Shown: piece after piece, positions 22,222-33,423 of the stretch | Layout: every line of letters begins with the position of its first letter | How positions within the stretch are numbered: the stretch's first letter is position 1 | Origin: Golubevia sp. BC0850 | Taxonomy: Eukaryota; Basidiomycota; Exobasidiomycetes; Golubeviales; Golubeviaceae | Reading direction: 5' to 3' | Assembly (NCBI GenBank): GCA_012976225.1 | Contig: JAAVVG010000003.1 | Location: 310,001-374,000, forward strand | Length of the DNA stretch: 64,000 nt | Translations under genes and position numbers: made by a program | Notes under the pieces: model-generated | Told to the model about the DNA's origin: nothing | The model's database searches: none | What the model saw: the letters and a program-made list of their open reading frames with translations, nothing else

Positions 22222-24976
22222 TTAGAAACGAAGGAACTTTGGCCATTGAGTCATCCACTGGGCTCCTTCCTCCTGCCCCTCTTCGTGCAATCCAGCTTCG
22301 CCTTGCTCGGCTTCTCTTTGAAGATTCCTGAGTCTAGACCTCGTCCTGGGAGAAGGAGGCGGAGACATGTTGGCAGGAGATCCTCCTAATTCTCCCCAGG
22401 CATATTCCTCGGAGCTTGAACGGGGAAGACCAGACCTAGGAAGAGATCCGCCTCTTTGAGAGGGAGACAGATTTGATTGAGCTTGAGCGAACGCTTCAGC
22501 CCTCGACGCTTCTAGGTGAGCAGCTGCTGCAGAAGCTCGTTGTGACGCTGAGGCAACTCTGGGTGATTGCCTCCACGAACCTGAACCGTTCGGAGAGTGA
22601 ATAGCGGGAGGTGGAGCAGTGGCATCTCCCAGAGAGCGAGAAGAGGTTGAGTTGTGGAGAGTAGAAGGAAGAGGTGGCGGAGGAGATGAACCTGGTAGCA
22701 GAGATTGAGGAACAGCTCTTGGAGTGGTTGGGTTGGGCTCGGTTCCAGATCCTGAGCCTTGTCGATCATGGCCCGACGCAGAAGAGTGGGCATCTCTGTT
22801 GGCTTGTCTCAGCATTGCTGCTCCTAGAGAAGGACTTGGGAAGTGTCCTTGACCTCCTAGGGGTAGGTTACGGAGTAGCTCTGCGTCATCTTCCTCTTGT
22901 CCAGGCAGATCAGCTACACTTGAAAGTCTTCGAGTTCCCGCTGCTTCGGCGCTGTTACTTCTGGGTCTCTTCTTCTTGTTAGAGGAAGAAGCCTTGTTCG
23001 GTTCATGACTTGCTAGACTACCACCTGCCGTTGCATTGCTACTCTGAGCATCGGAATCCCAACCGCCCTCGTAGTCGCCTTCTCCAGCAGCATCATCTCT
23101 CTGACGACCAGCAGCGTAGGCAGCTCGAGAGCTGCTAGCAAAGCTGCCACTCCCACTTCCAGAACCGCTAGCACTTCCTCTTAGACGGCCAGATCCTCTG
23201 GTGCTCGAGCTAGATCCTCTGGCAAGGTGAGATGGGCTGTAAGAAGCAGCACCTGTGCTTGCTCCGCTCTCGCTTGCTCCTCTACCAGTTCCGTTAGACC
23301 TTCTTGATCCAGAGCTGAGAGAACCAGAAGCTCCTGAGGAAGAAGCCTGAGGATGTTGAGAAAGACTGTCGAGACCTGTCATGACTGAAGCGTTCTCGCT
23401 AGCAGACCTTCTTGACATCGAACCTCCGCTCCCACTAGCATTAGAGACGCTGGCAGCGTATCCATCTCCTCTCTGCGAAGATGATGACTGAGAAGTGCCG
23501 ATGCTTCTGGGAGCTGGAGAGCCTCTTGAGCCTGCCAGCGCTGCAGCTCCAGCAGCAGCAAGCAAGCCTTCGTTTGGAACGTCGCTTGAAGATGTGAGAG
23601 CAACTGGAGAGCTCTGACCACCAGTTCCCCCATGGTCGAGGGTAGAAGCTCTGTAGATGGTAGCATGTTCACTTCGAGCATCGCTGGCTACTCCAGGGTT
23701 GCTGGCAGTTGGAGCGTCGTGTCTAGCGGTTTGACTTTGTTCGATGGCTTCAGCGTCTTGATCTCCGTCCTGAGTAGAAGTAAGAGCTTGAGAAACAAAA
23801 TCATTGTCTTCGTTGGCGGTGGTTCCTCCTGGCAACCAAGATTGAGGGTTCATGGTCAGCCTGTGCCAACCAGCAGCCATACCGCCAAAGAAGCCACCAG
23901 AAGCGGCTGCTGCTTCCCCATCATGACGATTCTCGCTTTCTTCATCCGGAATCTCTTGAATCTCCCCGGAAGTTCTAAAATCAGCAGTGTCGACATCGCT
24001 CTGACTGAGCTCATCTCCATCACCGCCAGCCTCTTTGCTGAAGCTGTTGGAGACTCCCATCCTACTTCCACCTCTTCTAGAGGCACCACTTCCAGTAGCA
24101 GAGACGAAGCTCCTGGCTCCTCTAGGCTCGCCCAAGGTTCCTCGAGGGGAGCTAGTTCCAGTTTGGTAGTACTGAGAAGCAAAGTCTTCGAGCGCCCCAG
24201 AACGAGAGCCGCCGTTTCCTCCCATCCCTCTTAGAGACGCTGAGCCTGAGTTGGATCCAGAGCCAGAGAAAGCCTCAGATGATTGAGATCTCTCGCCGAA
24301 TTCTCCTACCGAACGAATGGTGGAAAGTCTGCCATGTTGAGCGTACCCTGAGGAAGGTGGTCCTAGGTTTCCGTAGACTTGAGCTCCACTTCGATCTCTA
24401 GAATGCTGCTTACCTCCTCCCAAAGGAGTTGGGTCGTCAGTTTCAGATTCGGATTGACTAGGAACTTGAGCATCGGGACCTAAGAGGTTTGTGTTCTGGC
24501 TGAGGAATTGAGAATGATGTCTAGCTTTCTTGCCCTCTTCGTCTGGTAATTGATCAGAACTAGAGCCGTATCCAGAAGGAGCTCCAGAGGGGTAGAAGCC
24601 TTTTGAGTAGGTGCTTCCTCCGCTTTCTCTGTGCTGAGCAGCTAGAGCGCCAAGCCCTCCGGCAGCACCAGCTCCAGCGGCCAGAGCTGCATTCCCCAGA
24701 TTCGGAATGTCTCTTGTCCTTCCAGAAGAGTCGGTGTCGAAGGTCTCTGAAGACATACGAGGCTCACCAACTCCGAGCTCACCGCTACCGAAACCTTCTT
24801 GGAATCCGGGAAGAGATGCTGCACCATCCTTGCTTGGAGCTGCGTTTCCAAAGACATGAGCTTGACGATCCCTGGGTGCACGAGGAGGAGGAAGCAGAGA
24901 GGTAGCCATCGATGGAGATCCTTGAGTCCTTCCACCGGTCGAAGAGGATGAGATCCCACCGCCGCTGACGGTAGCT

Positions 24977-25007
<31 letters not shown>

Positions 25008-26805
25008 CATGAGATTGACCAGCTGTTCCAGATCCTGATCCAGTGTTGCTATTCGTTCCAGAAGTGTATCCGCCACCAGCGCTGCTCGATGGTCGATGAC
25101 TTGAGATTGTTCTTGAGTGAGATTCTCTTGTCGAAGGTCGAGTGGCGTTGAAGGCGCCAGCACCCATTCCAACTCCCGCTGACGATCCAGAATTTGAAGA
25201 AGTCATTCCATAATTCTCCCTTTCGTTTGGATCTTCCTTGCTGCTTCTCCTTCCTCCAGCAGCGTAAGCTAGACCCGCTCCACCCAGCGCTCCCGCTCCA
25301 AGAGCTGTCGCTGCTCCTCCCCAGCCAGAAGGACCTGCCTCTCTCATTTCACCTCCTCCACCATAGTAGCCATCATCTTCGCCTCCAATGGCTCCAGGTC
25401 CATCCGAATCAAAGTTGTTCATGAGTCCTCTTCGTTCCGTCATCTCAGGCTCTTCGTGATCTGGGTCATGATCAGGTTCGTAGTCGTCTGAGAAAGGATC
25501 TTGATTTTGGGGATTTGGAGCTTTCCCTTTCTTCGATTTGCTTCTTCCCAGAGCTGCTGCTAACATTCCAGCTCCAGCTCCGATTCCAAGAGCCGACCCC
25601 AGACCTTTTCTCTTCCCACTACCGTTCTGAGCTGAAGGTGAACCTTGACCGATGTTTCCGTAGACGTGTCCTCTTGAAGATCTTCTTCCTTGAGAGCCAC
25701 GAGGACTTTGATTTGGATCACCTCGGTCTTGTCTATTTCCCCCTACGACGAAGAAGCCAGAACCGCCACCTCCAGTAAGATTGTCCTCCTCCCACTCGTC
25801 TGATCGAAGACTTCCTCTAGAAGCTCCAGCTGCAGCAGCTCCAGCTCCAGCAACTGCACCTCCAGCTCCAACGGCAGCGTAAGTTCCCTTTGAAGCTCCA
25901 CCGGTAGAGAATCCACTAGTCCACTTGTCAGAGATCTGTCTCTTCTTTCCACCAGCCATTCCAGCAGCTGCCGCCTCTTGATTCCGGTTCCTTCTCCTGA
26001 TGCATAGTAGAATTAGCAAGAGCAAGAGAAGGAATCCCAAGACTGATCCTATCACGATTCCGGCGATTTGACCATCTGAAAGACCTCCGCCACCATTGAA
26101 TTGATTGGGATTGATTGGGATTCCGTTGGTGTTGGAAGGTCGAGAGCTTGAGCTGGAAGACGTCGAAGGTAGAGAGGTAGAAGAGGTTGCTGACGATGGA
26201 AGAGAGTTGGTTGCAGAGTTCGAGACAGAGTTCGAGACAGGGTTTGAGGCAGAGTTCGAGATGGCATTCGAGGTCGAGGCTGCGTTTGAAGAAGTTGAGA
26301 GGGCAGGGTTGGACTGAGAGGATGCTGCTGCTGAAGCCGACGTAGCGTCACTGCTGTTGGCATCAGTAGAAGCTTGAGATTCTAGATTGCTCGTTGCTTG
26401 ATCTGATGTTGCTGATTCCTGAGATTGAGTGGCAGTGGCAGTAGAAGTAGCGGTGGCGGTAGCAGCAGTACTCTCACTTGATCCAGGCTGTCCTGCGGTC
26501 CCGCTTCCTTGAGTAGCACTCGATCCTGGCAGCACGTATCCACTTCCCAGAGGAGGAGGTGGTAGAGGACCATTGTAGGTCAAAGGAAGATTGACTACAC
26601 TGTAAGAGACTTGAGTTCTAACTCCCTCGGACACCACCACTGTTTGGAAAGGTGCTTGTCCTCCATCTGGAAACACCAACCCAATTCTTGTCACTGTGAA
26701 AGGTTCGACATTGGTTTGAACGGCTGAATAGGATAAATAGTCTGGTAGAGCTTGATCTGTTGCTTGAGGTCCTGGTTCTTGAGTTGGATAGAAACTGGTT
26801 GACAT
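22222..26805 (-). CDS. Large single-pass membrane protein with Gly/Ser-rich cytoplasmic tail
   Basis: One uninterrupted 1527-codon exon starts with ATG at 26805. Residues 1-245 have no obvious signal peptide and become Ser/Thr/Ala-rich (TATATSTATATQ, NSASNPVSNSVSNS), like O-glycosylated wall-sensor ectodomains. A strong transmembrane helix follows (about 248-271, GQIAGIVIGSVLGFLLLLLLILLC), then the basic stop-transfer IRRRNRNQ. The remaining 1250 residues are Gly/Ser/Ala-rich and disordered. The layout (Ser/Thr-rich outside, one helix, cytoplasmic tail) resembles Mid2/Wsc/Axl2-type surface sensors, but no family is recognised. The tail is far longer than in those. An inference: a cell-surface or polarity sensor. 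Confidence 0.75.
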
Positions 26806-27563
26806 TTGATGCTGTCCTAGGTGGACTGGACTTGGGGAAGAAGTAGCTCTACTGAAAGTTCCTCAGTGGCCAGATTCTCTCGTCTCTTTCTGATAATTCA
26901 AAAATCAAATTTGAAATGGAAAATTTGAATAGAAATGAGCGACGATTTGAATAAAATTCTAGCTAGCATCCACACTCTTTCGAGTTGCCCCTATTCCCAA
27001 TCCTTCTCCTGCTCGAGCTACTCACCTGAAGCTTGCTCTCTCTCTCTGTGATTACCCTTTCCCTTTTCTGAATGAATTCCTTTTGGTCTTCAAAGTCGTA
27101 AGCGTTTGTAGTCGTTAAATGAAGAACGTGATTGCGTCAAAACTTTTGGTGGAGAAGCAAGTCGGGAAGAGATTCAAGCTCAATGTTTGTTGGTCTGTCA
27201 AGTCACATGTCGATAGCTGTCAAAACGCGACTTTTTTTTTCCAAAGGTAAACAATGGGCTATCATTTTCTTGTTCTTAAATTAGTAAGCTGCATTTGCAA
27301 GAAGTTTCAGCGTCCAAGTTAGCGCTGTAGGCAGAGGGGAAGACTGCTGAATCACTCCTGCAGTACAGAGTTCCAAGGTTCCAGCTCCGTCTTGACAGAT
27401 AATCAAGTTCGAGTTGCGAAGTAATACTTGCCTAAAGAGGAAATCCAATCAGATCCAAAAGAACACAGCTGAGAACAGACGATCATCATTAAAGAAAAAG
27501 AATGAGAATTTTCTAAAAGTACAATGTTTGGGAATGGGAGGAACTGAGAACAAATCTTCAACT
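26806..27563. promoter_or_regulatory. Intergenic: promoter of the large membrane-protein gene
   Basis: Both flanking genes are on the minus strand, so this holds the 3' UTR of neither plus-strand gene, the long 5' flank of the 1527-aa gene and the 3' flank of the C2H2 gene. A pure T run of nine bases lies near 27232. No gene is seen. Confidence 0.5.
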
Positions 27564-29093
27564 TCACCTCTCCAGAGATCCCCCTTGTCCAATCTCCAGT
27601 GCTCTAACAACCTTGCTTGCTGGCTCTACTCCACCATAGGACCCATTCTCTTCGCGTTTGCGCTTGAGAGAAGAGAGAAGTTCGATAGATTCAGCAGTGG
27701 CGGCTTCTTGATTCTGAGCGGCGGCTAGAGATGATGGTTGATCCATAGATGTAGACTAGCAGATTTGAAAGCAGGAACCAAAAATATGAAGAGAAGCAAA
27801 GAAAGAATGTTAGAAAGTGGAAAGGATCAAAGCGAAACCTCTTTTCTCCAATCAAAGCGCCCACACATTCACTTCAAACTCACCATCTTCCGATATTCAA
27901 TAGTATTAACATCCGGTAATTTAGGACCATCTTTCCCAAAACCGGAAGGATTTTCATTCCAACCAGGTCCCAATTGATCCTTCAATTTCAAAATCTCTTT
28001 CATGGTAATCAGCTGAGAATTCTCAGCTTGAGTTCTCGAACTCTGACTGAAAGTTTTCTCTTGTTCTAATTCGTCTCTTAGAGAAAAGCTTCTAATCTCC
28101 AAAGAATGAGTCTTGGCTCTTAATTCAGCGGAAGATTTCTTTTCTTGTTCTAATCGTAATTCTGTGGCTTGGATTCTTTCTTTCAGAGACATGTTCTTGA
28201 CCTTGAGTTCTTTGATCTCTTTCTCGATTTCCGCTAGAGTTAGATTGGAGGTTTCTGAGAGATCTTGGGGGAAGAGAGGTCCTGCGTTGGTTGCTGAACG
28301 AAGAGAAAGCAAGGAGGGGAGGGGAGGAGAGGCAGGTACAGGAGTGAGTCGTGGGCCTTCGATTCAATGAAGCTGCTAGCGGAAGATGCGGTCACACCTA
28401 AGAAGACACAGTCAAATTCCATACAGATTACTCACCTTCGAATCCTAGAATGTCCACATCGTCTTCTTCGTTTGGGTCCGACTCCCTGGCCACGACGGTC
28501 CTCTTCTTAGCAGGTCTAACAGGAATCTCTTTCTTCGAAGGGCTTGCTTTATCGTTGTTTGAGGATGTTTTAGGAGGACCCACAGCTCTACTAGGATTAA
28601 GTTGAACATTTGGATTTGAGTTGGAACTCCCAATTCCATCATTCGGAGCATCATTTAAACCTTTATGAACTGGCATATCAACGATTCCTTCAATCAATGT
28701 TGGATCGATTCCAGTATGAATTCTATTCCAGTGTTCATGAAAACTTCTTGGGGTTTGATACTTCCTATCACAGATTTTAGCAGGACAAGTCCATCTTGGA
28801 GGACCGGCATCATTTAATCTATCTTGTTCAAGCCTCTTTGCTGCATTGACTTCTACCCAAACTACACCATTCTCACATTTCAATTCTGAAGTGAAAGTCA
28901 TTCTACAATGTCTTAACCAATGAGTGAAAGCGTTGGCTTGAGCTTGCTTTCTTGAAATCTCTGGATCTAAACCAAAGAATTCTTTTTTACAAACTCTACA
29001 GAAAGTTCTGGTCTTTGAATCTGCTTCTTCTGCTCTGTTCGATTGAAATCTGGAATTTGAAGATTGAGTTGGGTTAGGCGTTGATGCGCTCAT
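27564..29093 (-). CDS. C2H2-type zinc finger / coiled-coil protein, function unknown
   Basis: Exons 29093-28436, 28293-27884 and 27755-27564 join in phase to 419 aa. Near the N-terminus is TFCRVCKKEFFG with later His residues (FTHWLRHC), then a classic C2H2 finger WTCPAKICDRK...FHEHWNRIHTG (CX4CX12HX4H). Exon 1 ends in a basic KKRTVV patch, a possible nuclear signal, and an acidic stretch. Exon 2 is a heptad-rich coiled coil (LAEIEKEIKELKVKNMSLKERIQATELRLEQEKK). The last exon contains SLKRKREE, another basic patch. I do not recognise an orthologue. A nuclear DNA- or RNA-binding role is an inference. Its last exon could continue past the TGA through a GTGAAG donor, but the stop is the simpler reading. 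Confidence 0.72.
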
Positions 29094-29665
29094 AGTGGAT
29101 AGTGGATTGTGGATTGGATCGGAGGTTAATTTGATTTGGATGCGAGCTGCGAATGATTAATCTTTTGCTTCTGACTGAGTGGAGTGATCCAAGCTGAGAT
29201 TCTGCTGATTCTGGAGGCTCAACTGGAAGGGTTAAAGAGGATTGGATAAGTATGATCAAAGGGGTGGAAAAGAAGAAGAAGTGTTGAAGGAAGGAGAGAA
29301 CAGTGATTGGAATCAAATTTTTCAGCATGCACGACGGACCTTGAAAACTCCACGCACGAACGAATCGAATCTCGATACTTCCTTTTCCTTTGACTCTTCG
29401 TAGAAAAGCAGGCAATACGGTAGACGGTCCAAACAGAAAGAAGTGATTCAAATCGGATTTCAAAATCGAAAAATCAAAACTTGTCATGTAGGTAGCATCT
29501 CTTAAAATCAGAGCATCTTTTAAAGAGTGAGGACGATAGGAAACAAGAAAAATGAAAAAAGAGAAGGGGTGGGGGAAGGGGGAACAGAAAGAAAAGCAAA
29601 AGAGGAAAGCATACAGAGGGGCGAAAAGGGAAAGGGGGAAAGGAAAGAGAGTAGAAGGATCCCAA
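29094..29665. other. Intergenic between C2H2 gene and TMA46
   Basis: This holds the 5' flank of the C2H2 gene and the 3' flank of TMA46, both on the minus strand. A minus-strand open frame covers most of it, but it is Phe/Pro/Ser-rich, translates a CT-rich tract and overlaps the C2H2 start, so I reject it. Confidence 0.55.
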
Positions 29666-31898
29666 CTACTTCCTCCTTCCTTCTTCAGTTCCTTCATCTC
29701 CATTCACGCTCATTTCCCCAATTTTCTCAGTAGCATCACCGACTGTAGAAGTTCCGTTCTGCTCATCTTCTCCATCTTCATCTCCATAGACTTGTTCCGC
29801 TTTCTCTTCTTCCTCACGTTCTTGACTCCAATTCTTCATGTATTGAGTAAGTTCGAACTGTATCAAAGAGAAGAGGAGAGGGAAAGTCAATTTAGGATCC
29901 ACATTCTAATCCCAATCTCGAAAGAGACCCTCCTCCATCTCTATACCCAATCCCAATCTATCTCCAAAATCAAGAAACTCACCTCTCCACCATCATCATC
30001 ATCTTCTTCATCACCAAACATGTCAGGATTCAAAGTGAACATTTCTTTCCCACTCAATCCCGCCAATTTATTTGCCTGAGCTTGAGTAGCCTTCTTATTC
30101 TTCTGAGCTTCTTCTTCAGCCGCTTTCTTGTCCAATCTCAATTTCTTCCAAACCGCAAAAGTTTCTTCATTCACGGGAGTTAATTGAGTAGTTGGTAATC
30201 TCTTCCTTTGATGTTCCAAGAATTCCTCCAATGTGATCTCATTGGCTTTCTCAGCTGCTTCTTGTTCTTTTCTTTGAGCTTTGAGAACGAATCCTGGTGG
30301 AAGACGATGTTTGTACATGCATTTCTCTCCTCCATTTGGACACTGTGAGAAAGAGAAAATAATTAAAGAAAAAAGTGAATTCAGTGAGATCACCCAATCG
30401 AAAGCATTTCTTGATCTATAGACAAGGTCCCAAACCCCAGATTACTCACATCCCAGAACCAACCATACTTTCCATCTTCCACAGCTTCCAAGAAGAACTT
30501 GCACACCTTGTCAGTTGTACTCTTCGGGTTTCCGTGCTTTGAGATAATGACTTGATCCAACTTGTCTTGATCCCACTTGTCCATTGTATCTGATGGATTG
30601 AGAAGAGAAGGTTGTCATGTTAGCATGATCGAATCGGAAGAGTCCTTTGAGACAGACCCTATCCCTCTCCCTCAATGTTTCGAAGCCAGGTCGATATGAT
30701 TCTCCTGGAATCGATGAGCTGCAACACTGCTTGAGCCCTCCCTTCGAGGATATAGCTGAAAACTTGCTGCCTAGTTGCATCTCCACCTGATTCCAACAGC
30801 TGCAACTGCCTCTTGACTCTCTGATGGCCTCTTAATCAGGGATGATTCATCCTTGTTACATTCCACTAGAGTTCGAACTCACCATTCTTCTTGTCACCCG
30901 GATCTTCTCTCATATCAGTGTAAAGATCCTTCTTCTGAACCTTTCTACCAGCATCCTCCGAATGACCGAATTTACACTAGATAGAATCGAATCGAACAGA
31001 AGGGTTATGAAAAGAAGTTTCGAGAGTTGATGTATTTTAAGAGAGGTTTGAGGTTGAGGTTGAGGGATTTGGCAGAAAAGAGAGAGAGAGGAAGGGTTGC
31101 ACAGAGCAAGCAAATGATAGCAATCGTCAGTTTGCATTGATTTGAAAGATCTCCAGAACCATCAATGATACAAGATCATCGAAGGAGACCTCTGTACAGA
31201 GTCAAAGTTCAGAGAGAGAGATGGTCGTGTGACACGATCCGAAGAGAGAGGAAGGATATGGAGCAGGATAGAGAGACCTCCAATCGAGGAATGAGAAACG
31301 TACCTTTTGACCTTTGTCACACTTTCCAGCTTTCCAGAATGCACAAGTGACAGTCTTTGGATCTGTTCATCAGAGGTTGTTAGAGAAGAGGGTACAAGAG
31401 TCAGAGGAGAACAGAGGAGGCCTTAGCTGTGAGTCTAGAGAGAGAGCCCTAGTTCCCTTTTGTAATCCCACAGGTCTACTTCTTGAGCCCTATGAAATGC
31501 AGATCATTCTCTCTGGAGATATGAGATGAAGCTAGGTCCAAATGAGACTTGAAACGAAATCGCAGAGCAGAGAGGCGTTCTCCAAACTGAGACTCCCTCC
31601 CTCCCTCCACCCTCTCATTCTCCCTACCGTCTCGCAGCTCTTGCGAATTGTACTCACCAGTACCGAAAGGAACTTTTGGTTGAGTGATGCTGAACAAACT
31701 CAATTCGGCGGTTCTCTGTTTATCCAATTCAGCTTTTCTCCTTTTGTCATCTTCTTTCTTTTTCTCTTTGGCTAAAGCTTCTTTACTTTTACCCTTCTGA
31801 GATTCTTGAAGATTCAACGTTTGCATTTGTTTCTGCGCTTTCCCTCCCTTTTGATTCTTCATCCCAAACGCTGCCTGCGGCTTCGCTTTTGGTGGCAT
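29666..31898 (-). CDS. TMA46: Translation machinery-associated CCCH protein (DFRP1/ZC3H15)
   Basis: Six exons close in phase: 31898-31658, 31362-31304, 30976-30883, 30589-30450, 30342-29983 and 29857-29666 (361 aa; yeast Tma46 is 345). The start MPPKAKPQ is followed by a Lys/Gln-rich tract and [24 protein letters not shown]. The first zinc finger [20 protein letters not shown] (CX7CX5CX3H) spans intron 2. A second, CKFFLEA...[16 protein letters not shown], spans intron 4. [21 protein letters not shown] and [12 protein letters not shown] follow, then an acidic tail. The family binds the GTPase DRG1/Rbg1 and associates with translating ribosomes in the cytoplasm. The TTG-initiated extension upstream was rejected in favour of this ATG. 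It is divergent from the PCD gene. Confidence 0.93.
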
Positions 31899-32022
31899 CT
31901 TTGGTTCTGATTTCGAGGTTGGTGATGGTTTGAAAGACAATTGTCTCCCACTCTCCCCTCTCCCTCTCCCTCTACCTGAGTCTCGAGTCTGTCAATTACT
32001 TCTTTGTTTTAAGATTGTTCTG
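31899..32022. promoter_or_regulatory. 124-bp divergent promoter TMA46 / PCD
   Basis: The start codons of TMA46 (minus) and the dehydratase (plus) are 124 bp apart and head to head. A CTCCCCTCTCCCTCTCCC pyrimidine tract lies in the middle; no TATA box is seen. Confidence 0.6.
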
Positions 32023-32731
32023 ATGAACACTCAATTCTCAAGACGATTATTCTCAATCTCAGCTCCAACCAGGAATATCTGTCTAAGTCTCAGCTTAAGG
32101 TCAACTCCATCTTTCAACTTGTCTCAATCGACGACGAAGAATCGACAGTTCTCTTCCTCTTCCTCAATGTCTTTCTCCGTTCCTTCCACTTCCACTTCAA
32201 AGTGCATCCCATGTAAATCTACTGCAGATCCTCTAACTCAATCCGAGCATGATCTCAATTTAGCACCACTCTCAAAATCAGATTGGACAATCTCTACAGA
32301 CTCAACTTCTGGAGATGAGATTAAAGTTCTCACAAAGACTTACAACTTCAAGAATTGGAAATTCGCTCAGAAATTCTGTAATCAGGTCGGGGAAAGTTCG
32401 GAAGCCAATGGTCATCATCCAACTCTGATCTTGACTTGGGGAAAAGTCAAAGTTGAATGGTGGACTCATACTGTTAAAGGGGTGAGTTCAAATTTGACTT
32501 CAAAAAGAACTATAGTCATCAACCTGAAGAATTTCTAAGCTTCGGATTCCTTTGAATCCGAGATCTTGGAGGTTTCAACTTCTCCTATGACGCTGACGCT
32601 GACGAGCTCCTCTCTCGCTCGTCTTTCTTCGCTCCTCCTTCACTTTTCAGATTCACACCAATGACTACATCATGGCGGCAAAAACAGATGAGCTAGCTGC
32701 AAAAGCTGAAGGAGTCAAGATACCAAAGTAA
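32023..32731 (+). CDS. Pterin-4a-carbinolamine dehydratase
   Basis: Exons 32023-32481 and 32651-32731 encode 179 aa. The domain (about residues 90-170) has YNFKNWKFAQKF, the signature EANGHHPTL with the catalytic His pair, then [25 protein letters not shown]. The enzyme dehydrates 4a-hydroxytetrahydrobiopterin in pterin recycling; members also act in molybdenum-cofactor or plastid metabolism. The first 50 residues, MNTQFSRRLFSIS and onward, are Arg/Ser/Leu-rich without acids and look like a mitochondrial targeting peptide. An internal ATG (about 32167, MSFSVPS) would give a cytosolic form with the whole domain, so dual targeting is possible. Bacterial and animal enzymes are about 100 aa, so the extra length is this leader. 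Confidence 0.92.
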
Positions 32732-33423
32732 TGCTTACAGATGTATTCGGAATCGAACAAGTTAGGTCAAAATCGAATCGACGAGAGCATTCATTCTCTG
32801 AACAGAATGATGAGAAAGATTGAGATGAGCGGACAAGAACCAAACATTCTTGGTGAGAACTGTTTCTCGACCGTGTCGACCTGCGAAGGTCATGGCAGAG
32901 GTATAAACTCTTGCTCTTGGACGTGATATCAAATTGACTGGAACACTGTAAAGTAATAAGGGTAAATGAGAACAAGATTGAAGTAAATGACTTATAGAAG
33001 TAAAAGAGAACGGGGAGTTTTCGGGGGAGGAGAAGACGAAACACAAAAGGTTGGTATACTGCCGAGATAAGAGAAGAGGGAAACGAGAAGGGTTGCTTGC
33101 TTTTAGACAGATGATAGGGAAGGAGGCAGAAATAGAACAGAGTTGTAGGGTTTGAGGAGGAGATAAATTGATGGGAAGAGAGTGAAAATTTGAAAGAAAG
33201 GACGAGAAGAATGAAGAAAAGAAAGAGGAGAGGGAGAGCAAAAGATGGAGCCAATACTGTTTAGATCTTGAAGATTGGATGCTTGATCGGGATTGTTAAG
33301 ACATCTCGTCAAAAGATTCACCTGGATTGAAGAGAGAAAGAAAAGGAAGGGAAAGTGGGAAGATGTCAGAATGATGACTCCTGCTTTGAATCGTTACTGA
33401 AATCGAGACTATCGATCGATTGC
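32732..33423. other. Convergent 3' region, no gene seen
   Basis: Lies between the stops of PCD (+) and the 1634-aa gene (-). It is purine-rich on the plus strand. Minus-strand ORFs here are CT-composition artefacts. A GTGAGC follows the minus-strand gene's last codons, so a 3' UTR intron is possible. Confidence 0.55.

Noticed and set aside
21742-22258. Minus-strand hydrophobic ORFs downstream of the 1527-aa gene
   Set aside because: Phe/Ser/Leu-rich translations of purine-rich plus strand; they lie after the stop codon, as 3' UTR.
29074-29703. 209-codon minus-strand open frame
   Set aside because: It overlaps the C2H2 start codon, is Phe/Pro/Ser-rich from a CT-rich tract, and its end overlaps the TMA46 3' end.
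32715-33254. 179-codon minus-strand frame
   Set aside because: Composition artefact in a convergent 3' region, no start context or family pattern.
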